Positions 52,529 to 61,575 of a stretch of 64,000 nt of DNA are shown here, one piece after another. The notes beneath the pieces were generated by a model. The model saw nothing but the letters and a program-made list of their open reading frames with translations, did not search any database and was not told the DNA's origin. The translations under genes were made by a program, and so were the position numbers. Origin of the DNA: Rhodococcus qingshengii (GTDB taxonomy: Bacteria > Actinomycetota > Actinomycetes > Mycobacteriales > Mycobacteriaceae); NCBI RefSeq assembly GCF_021025955.1, contig NZ_JAJNCL010000007.1:124001-188000 (forward strand), written 5' to 3'. Each line of letters begins with the position of its first letter. Positions within the stretch are counted from its first letter, which is position 1.

Positions 52529-54106
52529 ATGACGATCACACCCAGCGAAGCGCCGGTAGTCGAGACGACGTACGGGCCGGTTCGAGGATCGACGGAAGGC
52601 TCGGTGTCGAGTTGGAAGGGGATCCGCTACGCCGCGCCTCCGATCGGTCCGCTGCGATTCCGCGCGCCGGTTCCGCCGCAGCCGTGGACCGAAGCCCAGG
52701 ACGCAACAGAATTCGGACCATGTGAGCCGCAAAGTCGACTCGCGATGATCCCGCTCGGTGAGAACGTTCCGATGAACGAGGACTGTCTGTTCCTCAACGT
52801 GTGGGCGCCGCGCCCGGGCGGTGCGGATGCGCCGGGTAAACCGGTGATGGTCTGGATTCACGGCGGTGCGTACTTCCGTGGAGCATCCAGCCAACCACTT
52901 TTCGATGCAACCACATTGGCCGAGAACGGTGACGTTGTCGTCGTCTCGATCAACTACCGTATCGGTGTTTTCGGCTTCGTCGATTTCTCTTCCTTCAATT
53001 CGAGCGAACATACCTTCGAGCCCAATGTCGCTCTCCGCGACATGATCGCAGCGCTGCAATGGGTTCAAGGCAACATCGCGGCTTTCGGTGGTGATCCCGA
53101 CAAAGTGACGTTGTTCGGCGAGTCGGCAGGTGGCGGTGCCGTGACGACGCTGATGACCGTCCCGTCCGCCCGCGGCTTGTTTCATCGCGCCATCGTCGAA
53201 AGTTCGCCCGCCACTTCGGTGTACGGGAGTGAACGTGGCGAGATCGTCGCGAAGATGTTTCTCGAGATCTTCAGCGGCGGCGAAGCCGATCTGGGGCTGT
53301 TGCGGTCCACGTCCGCCGAAGACTTGGTCGGGCCTTCGGACGAGTTGTTCGCGCGCGTTCCTCAGGAGACACCGGGAACTCTGGCGTTCGCGCCAATTGT
53401 CGACGGTGATCTGCTTCCCGACTACCCGGTGCGAGCGTTCCGTCACGGTAACGCACACCCGATTCCGCTGATCATCGGAACCAACAAAGACGAGTCTTCG
53501 CTCTTCCGGATGATGAAGTCGCCGTTGATGCCGATCGATCCCGTCGTGATCACGTCCATGTTCGCAGAGATCGCCGACGAGCACCCTGGGCTCGAGCTAC
53601 CCGATCATTCTCAGATCGAAGGCGCGTATTCGGGGCTGTCCAAGCTGGGTGCCGGTCTCGGGCTGACCCGTGACTTCGGATTTCGTCTGCCTACGCTGTG
53701 GATTGCCGAGGCGCACAGCAAGATTGCACCGACGTGGTTGTACCGATTCGACTACGCGCCGCCGATGCTCAAGGCGTTGAAGATCGGTGCGACCCACGGT
53801 ACCGAACTTGCCTACGTCTTCGGCAACATCAATCATGGAGCGCGGGACATTACTTACAAACTGGGCGGGCTGAGCGCGGCGCGTCAGGTATCGGAGCGTA
53901 TGCAGGCGAGGTGGCTGGATTTCGCCAGAGCTGCAGGTGATTACGAGACCGGGTCCGATCGCGAACTGGGTGCGGCCCCGGGGTGGCCCACTTACGACAC
54001 CGACACACGCTCGACACTGTTGATCGACAAGCACGATGCCGTCGTCGCTGACCTCGACCGCGAGATCCGGGAGGCATGGGGTGACACGGTGATCGCATTC
54101 ACCTGA
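52529..54106 (+). CDS. Type-B carboxylesterase
   Basis: A 525-residue carboxylesterase/cholinesterase-like enzyme; the ATG at 52529 has GAGGAG 8 bases upstream. The oxyanion motif VMVWIHGGAYFRGASS, the nucleophile TLFGESAGGGAV and the catalytic histidine in GATHGTELAYVFGN are visible. There is no signal peptide, so it is cytoplasmic, unlike many lipases. Broad specificity for esters and carbamates is known for the family. It is convergent with the SARP gene, 10 bases apart. Confidence 0.92.
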   Translation: MTITPSEAPVVETTYGPVRGSTEGSVSSWKGIRYAAPPIGPLRFRAPVPPQPWTEAQDATEFGPCEPQSRLAMIPLGENVPMNEDCLFLNVWAPRPGGADAPGKPVMVWIHGGAYFRGASSQPLFDATTLAENGDVVVVSINYRIGVFGFVDFSSFNSSEHTFEPNVALRDMIAALQWVQGNIAAFGGDPDKVTLFGESAGGGAVTTLMTVPSARGLFHRAIVESSPATSVYGSERGEIVAKMFLEIFSGGEADLGLLRSTSAEDLVGPSDELFARVPQETPGTLAFAPIVDGDLLPDYPVRAFRHGNAHPIPLIIGTNKDESSLFRMMKSPLMPIDPVVITSMFAEIADEHPGLELPDHSQIEGAYSGLSKLGAGLGLTRDFGFRLPTLWIAEAHSKIAPTWLYRFDYAPPMLKALKIGATHGTELAYVFGNINHGARDITYKLGGLSAARQVSERMQARWLDFARAAGDYETGSDRELGAAPGWPTYDTDTRSTLLIDKHDAVVADLDREIREAWGDTVIAFT

Positions 54107-54116
54107 TGGGCCCGGT

Positions 54117-56057
54117 CTAGCCCAGCTTCGCGAGATAGTGCGAGACAGGTCCCGCAGTGAGCATTCCGCTTCCAGCGCCGGCAATTTCGGCTGCGGCAGG
54201 CAGGAGTGCCGCTCGGGCTTGCTCCTTGGCTCGACTGTCGCCGACTGCAATCGCCGCAGCAGCAGTCAGGCACCACAGTGCCTCGGAGAGTAGGTCTTTG
54301 GGTGGGTCCGGCATTGCGTCCACTGCCTGGGCGGCCTCGTTCACCTTTCCGTGCGCGAGAAGGACGTGCGGCCGGGCCCAGGGTTCGTAGGGGCCCCACT
54401 GTGTGGCGGCGTCGAATCTTGCCGGCAAACCGCGCCACACTCGGAGTGACAGAATTGCGAGAGACAGTATGCCGTCCTCGAGGCCGGGCATACCGGAATC
54501 GGAAAGGTTCACCGCCGCAGCTTCGCACAGCTTCTCGCAGTGCGCCGCCTCCGCGCCGGTAGCGGCAGCACGCATAGCGCGAAACCAGGTGGTGAACACC
54601 GCTGCCAACGGTCGCTCATGACGTCCGGCCAATCGGTCAACTGTCCCGGCATGTAGCCCGGCTGCATCGAATTGCCCCATCGCGCTGAGGGCTTGCATGC
54701 GGATCAGATGGCCGAGGATCTCGAAGGTAGCCAGGCCGTGTCGAATGGCGAGGTCGACCAGTTCACGGCCGATGTTGTCGCGCTCGGAGGCAAGACCGGT
54801 AGTCCAGAACGTCTGCATGAACAATCCGTTCAGAGCGAAGGCCAGGAGCCCTGGATCATCGAGAGCGCGACCGATCTGCACTGCGGCACGGGCACATTCG
54901 AGTCCACGATGACCGGATAGTCCGCGCGATTCGAGTGCGATCGTCGCCAACAGTCTGGCCCGAGCGAGTTCGTCGCCGTCCGGAAGGCGATCGAGGGTGC
55001 GCTGAGCGGCCTCGACGATCTGCGCAGCCTGCCGAGGATCGTCGGATCGTGTCCAGATCCCGGGCACGTCGTAGTTGCCGATGATCCGTGCGGTGAGTTC
55101 GACATCGTCCACTTGCTCAGCGGCGCCGATGATGGTCAGTCGCTGGTTTCGGGCAGTCTCCAGTCCGCTTCCGCCCGTAACTGCCAAACTTCGGAGGAGG
55201 CCGACGGTGGACTCCAATCTCGATTTCGATCCTGCTGCTACAGTCCGGTCGTACGCTGCCGACACCTGAGCAAAGATCTTTTCTGCCGCTACAGGATTCA
55301 GGTGGCTCTCCCGGCGGAGAATGTTGGACTCGAGGTCAGTCAGTCGTGGACCGGGGTCGATGCCCAGTTCTTCGGCGAGTAACTTTCGTGCGCGACGAAG
55401 GACTGCCAGCGCATCGCCCTGACGGTCGGAGCGGTACAGGGCGAGGGCCAGCAATCGCCAACCATCCTCTCGCCAAGGCTGTTCCGTCACATGAGCATCC
55501 AGATCGGGAATCGCTTCCGCGGCTTGCCCGAGATCCAGTTGGGTGGACGCCATTCGCTCGACGGCCGTCAGACGCAGTTCCTCCAAGCGCGATCGCTCCG
55601 ATCGTGCCCAAGACTCTTCGATGAATTCCGCGTACGCTGGCCCTCTCCACAGTTGGAGCGCCGTTCGGAGCAGTTCGAGTGATCGCGCCGGCGACGATTC
55701 GGCGGCTTCACGCACCAGTCTTTCGAATTTCCAAGCGTCGACCGCGTCGGGTGCCGCATGAAAGGCGTAGCCGGGCCCTTCGGTCACAATGACTTTCGGC
55801 TTCGTTCGCGGCGCGCGATCCGGTTCGAGCGCGCGCCTCAGTGCGGAAACGAATGTTCGTATTGCGCTGGTCGCACCGGCCGGAGGATCGACCCAGAGGT
55901 CGTCGACAATCACGTCCACCGGAACAACACGTCCGCGGGCGACGATCAGACGAGCGAGGACCGCTCGGTGTCGTGGGCCCTTCAGATCGATCTGGTGTGA
56001 AGACTCGTTCCACGCGACCACGGGTCCGAGAACTCCGATAAATGTGTGGTCTCGCAT
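54117..56057 (-). CDS. SARP-family regulator (OmpR-type DBD, BTAD and TPR-like C-terminus)
   Basis: A 646-residue regulator. Residues 1-100 are the OmpR-like winged helix (LGPVVAWNESSHQIDLKGPR, VDVIVDDLWVDPPAGATSAI). Residues 105-255 are the BTAD domain (WKFERLVREAAESSPARSLE and further). The remaining 390 residues are tandem helical repeats, lacking the NB-ARC ATPase seen in full-length AfsR. SARPs activate clusters through direct heptamer repeats at 11-bp spacing; such repeats lie just upstream. It is divergent from an alpha/beta hydrolase, which may be its target. Confidence 0.88.
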   Translation of the reverse strand: MRDHTFIGVLGPVVAWNESSHQIDLKGPRHRAVLARLIVARGRVVPVDVIVDDLWVDPPAGATSAIRTFVSALRRALEPDRAPRTKPKVIVTEGPGYAFHAAPDAVDAWKFERLVREAAESSPARSLELLRTALQLWRGPAYAEFIEESWARSERSRLEELRLTAVERMASTQLDLGQAAEAIPDLDAHVTEQPWREDGWRLLALALYRSDRQGDALAVLRRARKLLAEELGIDPGPRLTDLESNILRRESHLNPVAAEKIFAQVSAAYDRTVAAGSKSRLESTVGLLRSLAVTGGSGLETARNQRLTIIGAAEQVDDVELTARIIGNYDVPGIWTRSDDPRQAAQIVEAAQRTLDRLPDGDELARARLLATIALESRGLSGHRGLECARAAVQIGRALDDPGLLAFALNGLFMQTFWTTGLASERDNIGRELVDLAIRHGLATFEILGHLIRMQALSAMGQFDAAGLHAGTVDRLAGRHERPLAAVFTTWFRAMRAAATGAEAAHCEKLCEAAAVNLSDSGMPGLEDGILSLAILSLRVWRGLPARFDAATQWGPYEPWARPHVLLAHGKVNEAAQAVDAMPDPPKDLLSEALWCLTAAAAIAVGDSRAKEQARAALLPAAAEIAGAGSGMLTAGPVSHYLAKLG

Positions 56058-56073
56058 TTCCCCACGCTATCGC

Positions 56074-56095
56074 GCTCATCGAATGCTCATCGACT
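56074..56095. repeat. Tandem 11-bp direct repeat (SARP-box-like)
   Basis: GCTCATCGAAT (56074-56084) is followed directly by GCTCATCGACT (56085-56095). SARP regulators bind heptamer repeats with an 11-bp period. The site lies between the SARP start (56057) and the hydrolase start (56140). Confidence 0.5.
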
Positions 56096-56139
56096 GCGGC
56101 GAGGCTGATGTCCATCACCCCGACGAACGAGAGCAACCG

Positions 56140-57018
56140 ATGACGATCACCATTCCAGACTTCGACTACCAGCAGATTTCCGCCACGGACGGCGTGCGAC
56201 TCAATGTGGCGGTCGGCGGAAGCGGAACACCACTCGTCCTTCTTCACGGTTTTCCCCAGACACACCTCATGTGGCGTCACGTAGCCATTGCATTGGCGTC
56301 GGATCACACCGTCATCTGCCCGGATCTCCGCGGATACGGAGCCAGCGACAAACCGGTCGAGGAAAACCCGGACAGCTACTCCAAAAGAACAATGGCTGCC
56401 GACATTGTCGAGGTGGCGAAGAAATTGGGACACGAGAAGTTCGCCCTTGTCGGCCACGATCGTGGCGCACTGGTTGCCATCAGAGCGGGGCTGGATCATC
56501 CGAATGTGATCACGCAGCTCGGTTCGCTGGACGTGCTCCCCACCTTGGATATGTGGGACATCCTGCACGGATCGAATGCTGCTGTGGCTTTCCATCTCTA
56601 TCTCATGGCCCAGCCACCCGGTCTTCCCGAGCAGATGATCAGCGCCAGCGCCGACGCGTTCTTCGAGTACTTTCTCGACGTGTGGACGCAGAACCGCGAA
56701 GCGATTCCGGCAGACGTGAGGTCCGAATACCTGCGCGCCTCACGGGAGGCGGTGCCGTCGATCGTTGCCGATTACCGGGCGTCGGCAGGCATCGACGTCG
56801 AACACGATCAGTCCGATCGCGATGCGGGCAACCAACTACACATGCCGGTCACGGTCATTCAGCAGGACTGGGGTTCGATGCTCGGCTACGACGCCGAGGC
56901 TTTGTGGAAAGCGTGGGCGCCCGATCTCGAACACCGCACGCTGTCCGCTGGTCACTTCATGGCAGAAGAGGCGCCTGCCGAAGTGGTCGAAACGATCCGC
57001 ACCCTACTGAAAAGGTAG
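56140..57018 (+). CDS. Alpha/beta hydrolase (epoxide hydrolase/haloacetate dehalogenase-like)
   Basis: A 292-residue enzyme from the ATG at 56140. The oxyanion motif HGFPQTHLMW, the nucleophilic aspartate in LVGHDRGALVA, and the C-terminal histidine in AGHFMAEEAP identify the Asp-nucleophile branch (epoxide hydrolases and fluoroacetate dehalogenases), rather than a serine esterase. It lacks a signal peptide. Its divergent neighbour, the SARP regulator, is a candidate activator because the 11-bp repeats lie between them. Confidence 0.85.
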   Translation: MTITIPDFDYQQISATDGVRLNVAVGGSGTPLVLLHGFPQTHLMWRHVAIALASDHTVICPDLRGYGASDKPVEENPDSYSKRTMAADIVEVAKKLGHEKFALVGHDRGALVAIRAGLDHPNVITQLGSLDVLPTLDMWDILHGSNAAVAFHLYLMAQPPGLPEQMISASADAFFEYFLDVWTQNREAIPADVRSEYLRASREAVPSIVADYRASAGIDVEHDQSDRDAGNQLHMPVTVIQQDWGSMLGYDAEALWKAWAPDLEHRTLSAGHFMAEEAPAEVVETIRTLLKR

Positions 57019-57085
57019 TTTTACGCTTCTTGACTGTCGAGGTACTGGCGAGCGCAAGTGCGTCGTGAATGGACGAGGGGGATCG

Positions 57086-57571
57086 ATGGGTTTCTCGCTG
57101 CACTTCATGCGTATGACGAAGGACGTGCAACTCGATGTTGATCGGGCGGCGGTCGCCGCTTTCCTCGATCAGCACGGGCTGCACGTGGTCGAGAGCCCGT
57201 ACGGAGGCGAGATCGTCGACCGTGACGACAGGGCATTGACGATCGACGGGGTCTTCTCCGACCTTCATCTCGACTCGCTCGAGCAGAGGAATCCACTCAG
57301 TGGTGGAATCTTCCACGCGACACTGTCGCCTGCCGAGTGCGCGTTCGTCTACGACCTCTGTGCCGCCGCTGGGTTCCTGATCGTCAACCCTCAGGGTGAC
57401 CCGACGTTTCTCGTTCCCGAGCGCAATCACGAGCCCGACGACGTTTCCGAGTTGGAGGACGTTGTCTGGGTCGACAGCGCCGAGGAACTGGCGCAGGCGC
57501 TTACCGGTGGCTTCGAAGCGTTCCGCGAGTTTCGGGACCGCGTGACAGGACGAGCCGCCGGTGCCGAATGA
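57086..57571 (+). CDS. Hypothetical protein, unknown family
   Basis: A 161-residue acidic protein; the ATG at 57086 has a GAGGGGG box. The sequence alternates helix and strand (VDRAAVAAFLDQHGLHVVES, AECAFVYDLCAAAGFLIVNP, SELEDVVWVDSAEELAQALT) and contains no membrane segment. I recognise no family. It follows the hydrolase by 67 bases on the same strand. Confidence 0.75.
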   Translation: MGFSLHFMRMTKDVQLDVDRAAVAAFLDQHGLHVVESPYGGEIVDRDDRALTIDGVFSDLHLDSLEQRNPLSGGIFHATLSPAECAFVYDLCAAAGFLIVNPQGDPTFLVPERNHEPDDVSELEDVVWVDSAEELAQALTGGFEAFREFRDRVTGRAAGAE

Positions 57572-57604
57572 TCGGGGCCCCGTCGGGTTGACGCAGGACC
57601 GGTT

Positions 57605-58582
57605 CTACCGCTTGACCCCGGCCGCCAAGTCGTCGACCAGGACCTTGGCGGTCAAGGCGTATCCCGCGGCCTTGTAGTAGTCGAACGGAATCACGCGACC
57701 GGCCTGTGCGGCGGGCAGGCGCTTCCACGTCGGCGAGGTGTACACGCTGCCGGAGGCGCTGCGATCCAAGGCGAAGATGACGTCGGCTTCTTCGAGACGG
57801 TTGAACTGCTCCGACCCGAGCATCACGCGAAGGTCGGGGCCTTCACGGAGCACCTCGAACCCCAGGTCCTCGGCGACGGCGGTGCGGAAATCGTTCTGGA
57901 ACCACGCGATCTGATCCTCTGCGGCGGCAACGAAGGCAACCTTCTTCCCGGCCATCAGTGGTTCGACGGTCGGGCGGACCCGAGCGACATGGGCGTCGTA
58001 CTCGGCCAGTACTTCTTCGGCGCGATCGCTGCGCCCGATACCGGTCAGGAAGTCCGACATCACCTTCCGCCACTCCGGGGTGAAGTCCTTGCCGACGGGC
58101 AGGACCGGTGCGATCTGCTGCATCCGGTCGTTGCCGTACGACCCGGTGTCCCACCAGCCTGCGCTGAGGACAAGGAGATCTGCGCCGAGGGTCGAGATGT
58201 ATTCGAAGTTGGGATCCGAAGCGCCTTCGGCGAAGATCTCGACACCCGTGGCACCCGGGACCTCACGGCGCAGGTGTTCGGCGGCGCCGGTCGGGTAGGC
58301 GGTCACCGGGTATCCGGCGAGGATCGACAATTCGAGGCCGTCCCGCGGGTCGAGGGCGACGACGTTCTGCGGGTCCGTCGGAATGATCAGCTTTTCGTCG
58401 CCGCGGGTGAACTCGAAGGTCTCCGCGTTCTCGGGCGTCGAACTTTCCGTACTGCCGCAGGCGGCGAGAAACGCGGCCGCAGCGACGCCCGCTCCGACGC
58501 CGAAGAAACCGCGTCGCGTCACGTTGTCCACGATCGCCCAGTAGTCGCGATCGGTCGTGGAGGGAGAAAGAAGTTGAGTCAT
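57605..58582 (-). CDS. Tat-exported lipoprotein, iron-siderophore ABC substrate-binding protein
   Basis: A 325-residue protein from the ATG at 58582; the longer frame to 58714 crosses the regulatory site and is rejected. The N-terminus has a twin-arginine motif (VTRRGFFGVGAG), a hydrophobic stretch and a lipobox ending LAAC. The rest is a type III (FecB/FhuD-like) binding fold with a long central helix. It would capture a ferric siderophore or haem at the membrane. No permease or ATPase is encoded beside it. A half-conserved IdeR/DtxR box lies directly upstream. Confidence 0.9.
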   Translation of the reverse strand: MTQLLSPSTTDRDYWAIVDNVTRRGFFGVGAGVAAAAFLAACGSTESSTPENAETFEFTRGDEKLIIPTDPQNVVALDPRDGLELSILAGYPVTAYPTGAAEHLRREVPGATGVEIFAEGASDPNFEYISTLGADLLVLSAGWWDTGSYGNDRMQQIAPVLPVGKDFTPEWRKVMSDFLTGIGRSDRAEEVLAEYDAHVARVRPTVEPLMAGKKVAFVAAAEDQIAWFQNDFRTAVAEDLGFEVLREGPDLRVMLGSEQFNRLEEADVIFALDRSASGSVYTSPTWKRLPAAQAGRVIPFDYYKAAGYALTAKVLVDDLAAGVKR

Positions 58583-58587
58583 GCTTG

Positions 58588-58606
58588 TTAGGTTAGCCTT
58601 AGAGGT
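58588..58606 (-). promoter_or_regulatory. IdeR/DtxR-like iron box (half-conserved)
   Basis: On the plus strand TTAGGTTAGCCTTAGAGGT matches the consensus (TTAGGTTAG-S-CTAACCTAA) perfectly in its first 12 bases but poorly in the second half (13 of 19 overall). It lies 6 bases upstream of the lipoprotein start. Confidence 0.55.
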
Positions 58607-58826
58607 TGTCCTCGGGAATGCTGAAACAGCTCCCGCGAGCGCCAAGAAATACGGCGAACACGCCAGCGCAGGGAGTGTTGTTCGCGTCACCGGCAGGTCT
58701 GATTCACAACCCACTTTCGACCTCTGACGTGCATGACGTCACAACAGACGGCCTTCTCGATCGCGATTTGGCCCTGATCGCGCCGACTATGCTGAGTTGA
58801 CCAGCAGTACGATTTCGGAGGTTGCA

Positions 58827-60380
58827 ATGCAGATCACCAGCGTCGGCCACGCAGGATTTCACATCCAGACCGAGGCCGGATCCATCCTGTGTGATCCATG
58901 GGTGACCCCGACGTATTTCGCGTCCTGGGTGCCGTTCCCCGACAACACCGAGTTGGACTGGGACGCGCTGGGCAACTGCGACTACCTCTACGTCTCGCAC
59001 CTGCACAAGGACCACTTCGATCCGAAGAATCTGATCGCGCACGTCAACAAGGACGCCACCGTCCTGCTCCCCGATTACCCGGTGCCGGACCTCAAGCGTG
59101 AGCTCGAGAAGCTCGGCTTTCACAAGTTCTTCGAGACGGAAGACTCCGTCAAGCACACCGTCAGCGGTCCCAAGGGTGATCTCGACATCATGATCATCGC
59201 TTTGCGCGCTCCCGCGGACGGTCCGATCGGTGACTCGGGCCTCGTCGTCTCGGACGGGGAAACCACCTGTTTCAACATGAACGACGCCAGGCCCGTCGAC
59301 CTGGACCCGCTGACCGACGCCTTCGGGAAGGTCGACATCCATCTGCTGCAGTACTCGGGCGCGATCTGGTACCCGATGGTCTACGACATCCCGAAGGGCA
59401 CCAAGCGCAACTTCGGCAAGCAGAAGCGTCAGCGTGGCATGGACCGCTGCCGCAACTACATCTCTCAGGTCGACGCTGCCTGGGTTGTCCCGTCGGCCGG
59501 CCCGCCGGTCTTCCTCGACGACGACCTGCGTTACCTCAACGACGATCACGGCGACGAGGGAAACATCTTCCCCGACCAGATCACGTTCCTCGAGCAGATG
59601 CGCATCAACGGCAACGATCGTGGTCTCCTGATGATCCCCGGCTCGGCAGTCGAACTTCGCGGAAGCGAAAAGGTCGCGCTGACGCACCCCATCCCGGACG
59701 CGGATGTCGACAGGATCTTCTCGAACAAGGCCGAGTACATCGAGAAGATGGCGCAGAAGATGGCACCGGTCATCGCTGCGCAGAAGGCCACGTGGGCTCC
59801 GGCCGAAGGCGAGCCGCTGCTCGACGGTCTCAAGGCCAAGTTCGAGCCGATCATGGCTCAGTCCGATCTCATCTGCGACGGAATCGGCTACCCCGTCGGA
59901 CTCGTGATGGGGGAGGAGACCGTTGTCCTCGACTTCCCGAAGCGGATCGTTCGCGAGCCCATCGACGGAGAAGGCAAGTACCGCTACGGCTTCCGCATCG
60001 CTCCCGAACTGGTTCGCACTGTTCTGCGTGACGACGAGCCCGACTGGGTCAACACCATCTTCTTGTCGACGCGTTTCACGGCGTGGCGCATCGGTGGCTA
60101 CAACGAGTTCCTCTACACGTTCTTCAAGTGCCTCACCGACGAGCGCATCGCCTACGCCGACGGTTGGTTCGCTGAGGCCCACGACGACAGCGCCTCTATC
60201 GAGCTGGGCGGGTACGAGATTCAGCGCCGTTGCCCCCACCTCAAGGCTGACCTGTCGAAGTTCGGTGTCGTCGACGGCACCAACCTCACCTGCGATCTGC
60301 ACGGCTGGCAGTGGGATCTCGAGACCGGCCGCTGCAAGACGTCCAAGGGCCACGAGCTGCGCACCAGCAAGCTGAGCTGA
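58827..60380 (+). CDS. MBL-fold metallohydrolase fused to Rieske [2Fe-2S] domain (Rv3818-like)
   Basis: A 517-residue protein; the ATG at 58827 has GGAGG. The N-terminal metallo-beta-lactamase fold has H58-x-H60-x-D62-H63 (VSHLHKDHFD). The C-terminal Rieske cluster has C469-x-H471 and C489-x2-H492 (RRCPHL, TCDLHGW). The layout resembles CMP-Neu5Ac hydroxylase-like and UlaG-like proteins, and the M. tuberculosis protein Rv3818 of unknown function. An oxidoreductase with a hydrolase-like active site is implied. Followed by a YoaK-family gene after 14 bases. Confidence 0.88.
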   Translation: MQITSVGHAGFHIQTEAGSILCDPWVTPTYFASWVPFPDNTELDWDALGNCDYLYVSHLHKDHFDPKNLIAHVNKDATVLLPDYPVPDLKRELEKLGFHKFFETEDSVKHTVSGPKGDLDIMIIALRAPADGPIGDSGLVVSDGETTCFNMNDARPVDLDPLTDAFGKVDIHLLQYSGAIWYPMVYDIPKGTKRNFGKQKRQRGMDRCRNYISQVDAAWVVPSAGPPVFLDDDLRYLNDDHGDEGNIFPDQITFLEQMRINGNDRGLLMIPGSAVELRGSEKVALTHPIPDADVDRIFSNKAEYIEKMAQKMAPVIAAQKATWAPAEGEPLLDGLKAKFEPIMAQSDLICDGIGYPVGLVMGEETVVLDFPKRIVREPIDGEGKYRYGFRIAPELVRTVLRDDEPDWVNTIFLSTRFTAWRIGGYNEFLYTFFKCLTDERIAYADGWFAEAHDDSASIELGGYEIQRRCPHLKADLSKFGVVDGTNLTCDLHGWQWDLETGRCKTSKGHELRTSKLS

Positions 60381-60394
60381 ACCGAGCTCGTCGG

Positions 60395-61084
60395 GTGACG
60401 GGATACAGCAGGTCGCTGATCGGCCTGGCGACAGCGCTCGCCGGGCTGGCCGGTTACGTCGACGCGCTCGGATTCATCACGCTCGGTGGGCCTTTCGTTT
60501 CGTTCATGAGCGGCAACATGACGCAGGCGAGCGTCGCATTTGCCGACGGGGTGTGGTCGACCGCGCGGGTGGCCGGCGGCATCATCGTGCTCTTCCTCCT
60601 GGGAATTGCGCTGGGAACCGTCGTCACCCACTTCACGGAGCGGTACTCCGTCCGGACCCGCAAGGTCACGGTGCTTGCGGTTGTGGCTGGACTGCTGGCC
60701 ATCGGTTCGGTGATGAGCAGCCTCGACGTCACCCCCGGCGCGATCTCGGCGATGGCTTTGGCGATGGGAGCCGTCAACTCGGTGTTCCAACGCGACGGCG
60801 AGGTCACGATCGGCGTCACGTACATGACCGGTGCGCTGGTCAAGATGGGCCAGCGTCTGACCGGAGCCTTCCTGGGCGGCCCGAAGTGGGCGTGGCTGCA
60901 ACACTTCGGTATGTGCGCGGGATTGATCGCCGGAGCGGTAATCGGTGCGTTGGTTCATCGGTGGATCGGTCTTCACGCTCTGTGGCCTGCATCGGTATTC
61001 ACGGTAGTTCTGATCGCCGTCGCCTGGCAGGTCTCGCCCCCGACACCGGCACAGGTGTACGAGGGAAGCGAGCTCGACGGTTGA
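60395..61084 (+). CDS. YoaK/DUF1275-family membrane protein
   Basis: A 229-residue membrane protein with a GTG start at 60395, 14 bases after the MBL-Rieske stop. The DUF1275 signature is LAGYVDALGFITLGGPFVSF followed by MSGNMTQASVAFADG. Six membrane helices are predicted by eye. The family is uncharacterised; it may be a transporter. Its stop is adjacent to that of the convergent DUF2867-like gene. Confidence 0.85.
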   Translation: MTGYSRSLIGLATALAGLAGYVDALGFITLGGPFVSFMSGNMTQASVAFADGVWSTARVAGGIIVLFLLGIALGTVVTHFTERYSVRTRKVTVLAVVAGLLAIGSVMSSLDVTPGAISAMALAMGAVNSVFQRDGEVTIGVTYMTGALVKMGQRLTGAFLGGPKWAWLQHFGMCAGLIAGAVIGALVHRWIGLHALWPASVFTVVLIAVAWQVSPPTPAQVYEGSELDG

Positions 61085-61522
61085 TCACGTGCACAGTCTC
61101 TTTCGGGCCGACGTCATCATTGCCCGCGTGATCACGCCGTGTAGTAGCTGAACGGGCGCGAAGTAGATTCGGCCCGCGCAGTTCTTCAGCTCCACCGCAG
61201 TGACGACGTGCAGGAGGCCGGCGTCGTTGTCAGCCTGAACCGAGGCGACAAATCGTAGGTGTTTCTCATCCGCTTCGATGAGGGCCTCGCCGTCGGCGAT
61301 CTTGTCGACGGCAAAGGTGTCGGGGCGGCCCTGGGCGATGCCGAGCAATCCGACTACCCGCTCCCTCAACCAGAACATCGCGAGGACGGGTGCGGGGACA
61401 TTTCTGACGTCGAAGACGGCCTGTGCCCACTCCGCAGATGTATGGGTCGGAACAGACGGGATGGTGATCGTGGTGGTCTCTGCCCAGTCCGGCGCAGGCA
61501 TGGCCTTGAAAGCGAGTGTCAT
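61085..61522 (-). CDS. DUF2867-like protein
   Basis: A 145-residue protein from the ATG at 61522 (GGAGG upstream); the frame to 61777 is antisense to the TetR gene. The core WAQAVFDVRNVPAPVLAMFW, followed by an ADEKHLRFVASVQ strand and a C-terminal HGVITRAMMTSA helix, resembles DUF2867 proteins, whose function is unknown. Divergent from a TetR gene across a large inverted repeat. Confidence 0.75.
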   Translation of the reverse strand: MTLAFKAMPAPDWAETTTITIPSVPTHTSAEWAQAVFDVRNVPAPVLAMFWLRERVVGLLGIAQGRPDTFAVDKIADGEALIEADEKHLRFVASVQADNDAGLLHVVTAVELKNCAGRIYFAPVQLLHGVITRAMMTSARKRLCT

Positions 61523-61530
61523 TTCGTCCT

Positions 61531-61573
61531 CCGTACGGTGCCGTATGGAACCTACCCATACGGTACCGTACGG
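61531..61573. promoter_or_regulatory. Large inverted repeat (TetR operator)
   Basis: CCGTACGGTGCCGTATGG (61531-61548) and CCATACGGTACCGTACGG (61556-61573) are reverse complements with one mismatch around a 7-base spacer. Each arm is itself nearly palindromic, so two TetR dimers could bind. It lies 9 bases upstream of the DUF2867-like start codon and 2 bases before the TetR GTG. Confidence 0.75.
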
Positions 61574-61575
61574 AG

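Noticed and set aside
52157..53584. A 475-codon minus-strand frame under the GAP and carboxylesterase genes
   Set aside because: Composition is antisense-like and no motif is present. The plus-strand esterase is complete.
58704..60353. A 549-codon frame on the minus strand opposite the MBL-Rieske gene
   Set aside because: It is antisense to a gene with intact H-x-H-x-D-H and Rieske motifs and a good ribosome-binding site. Long antisense frames are common in GC-rich DNA.
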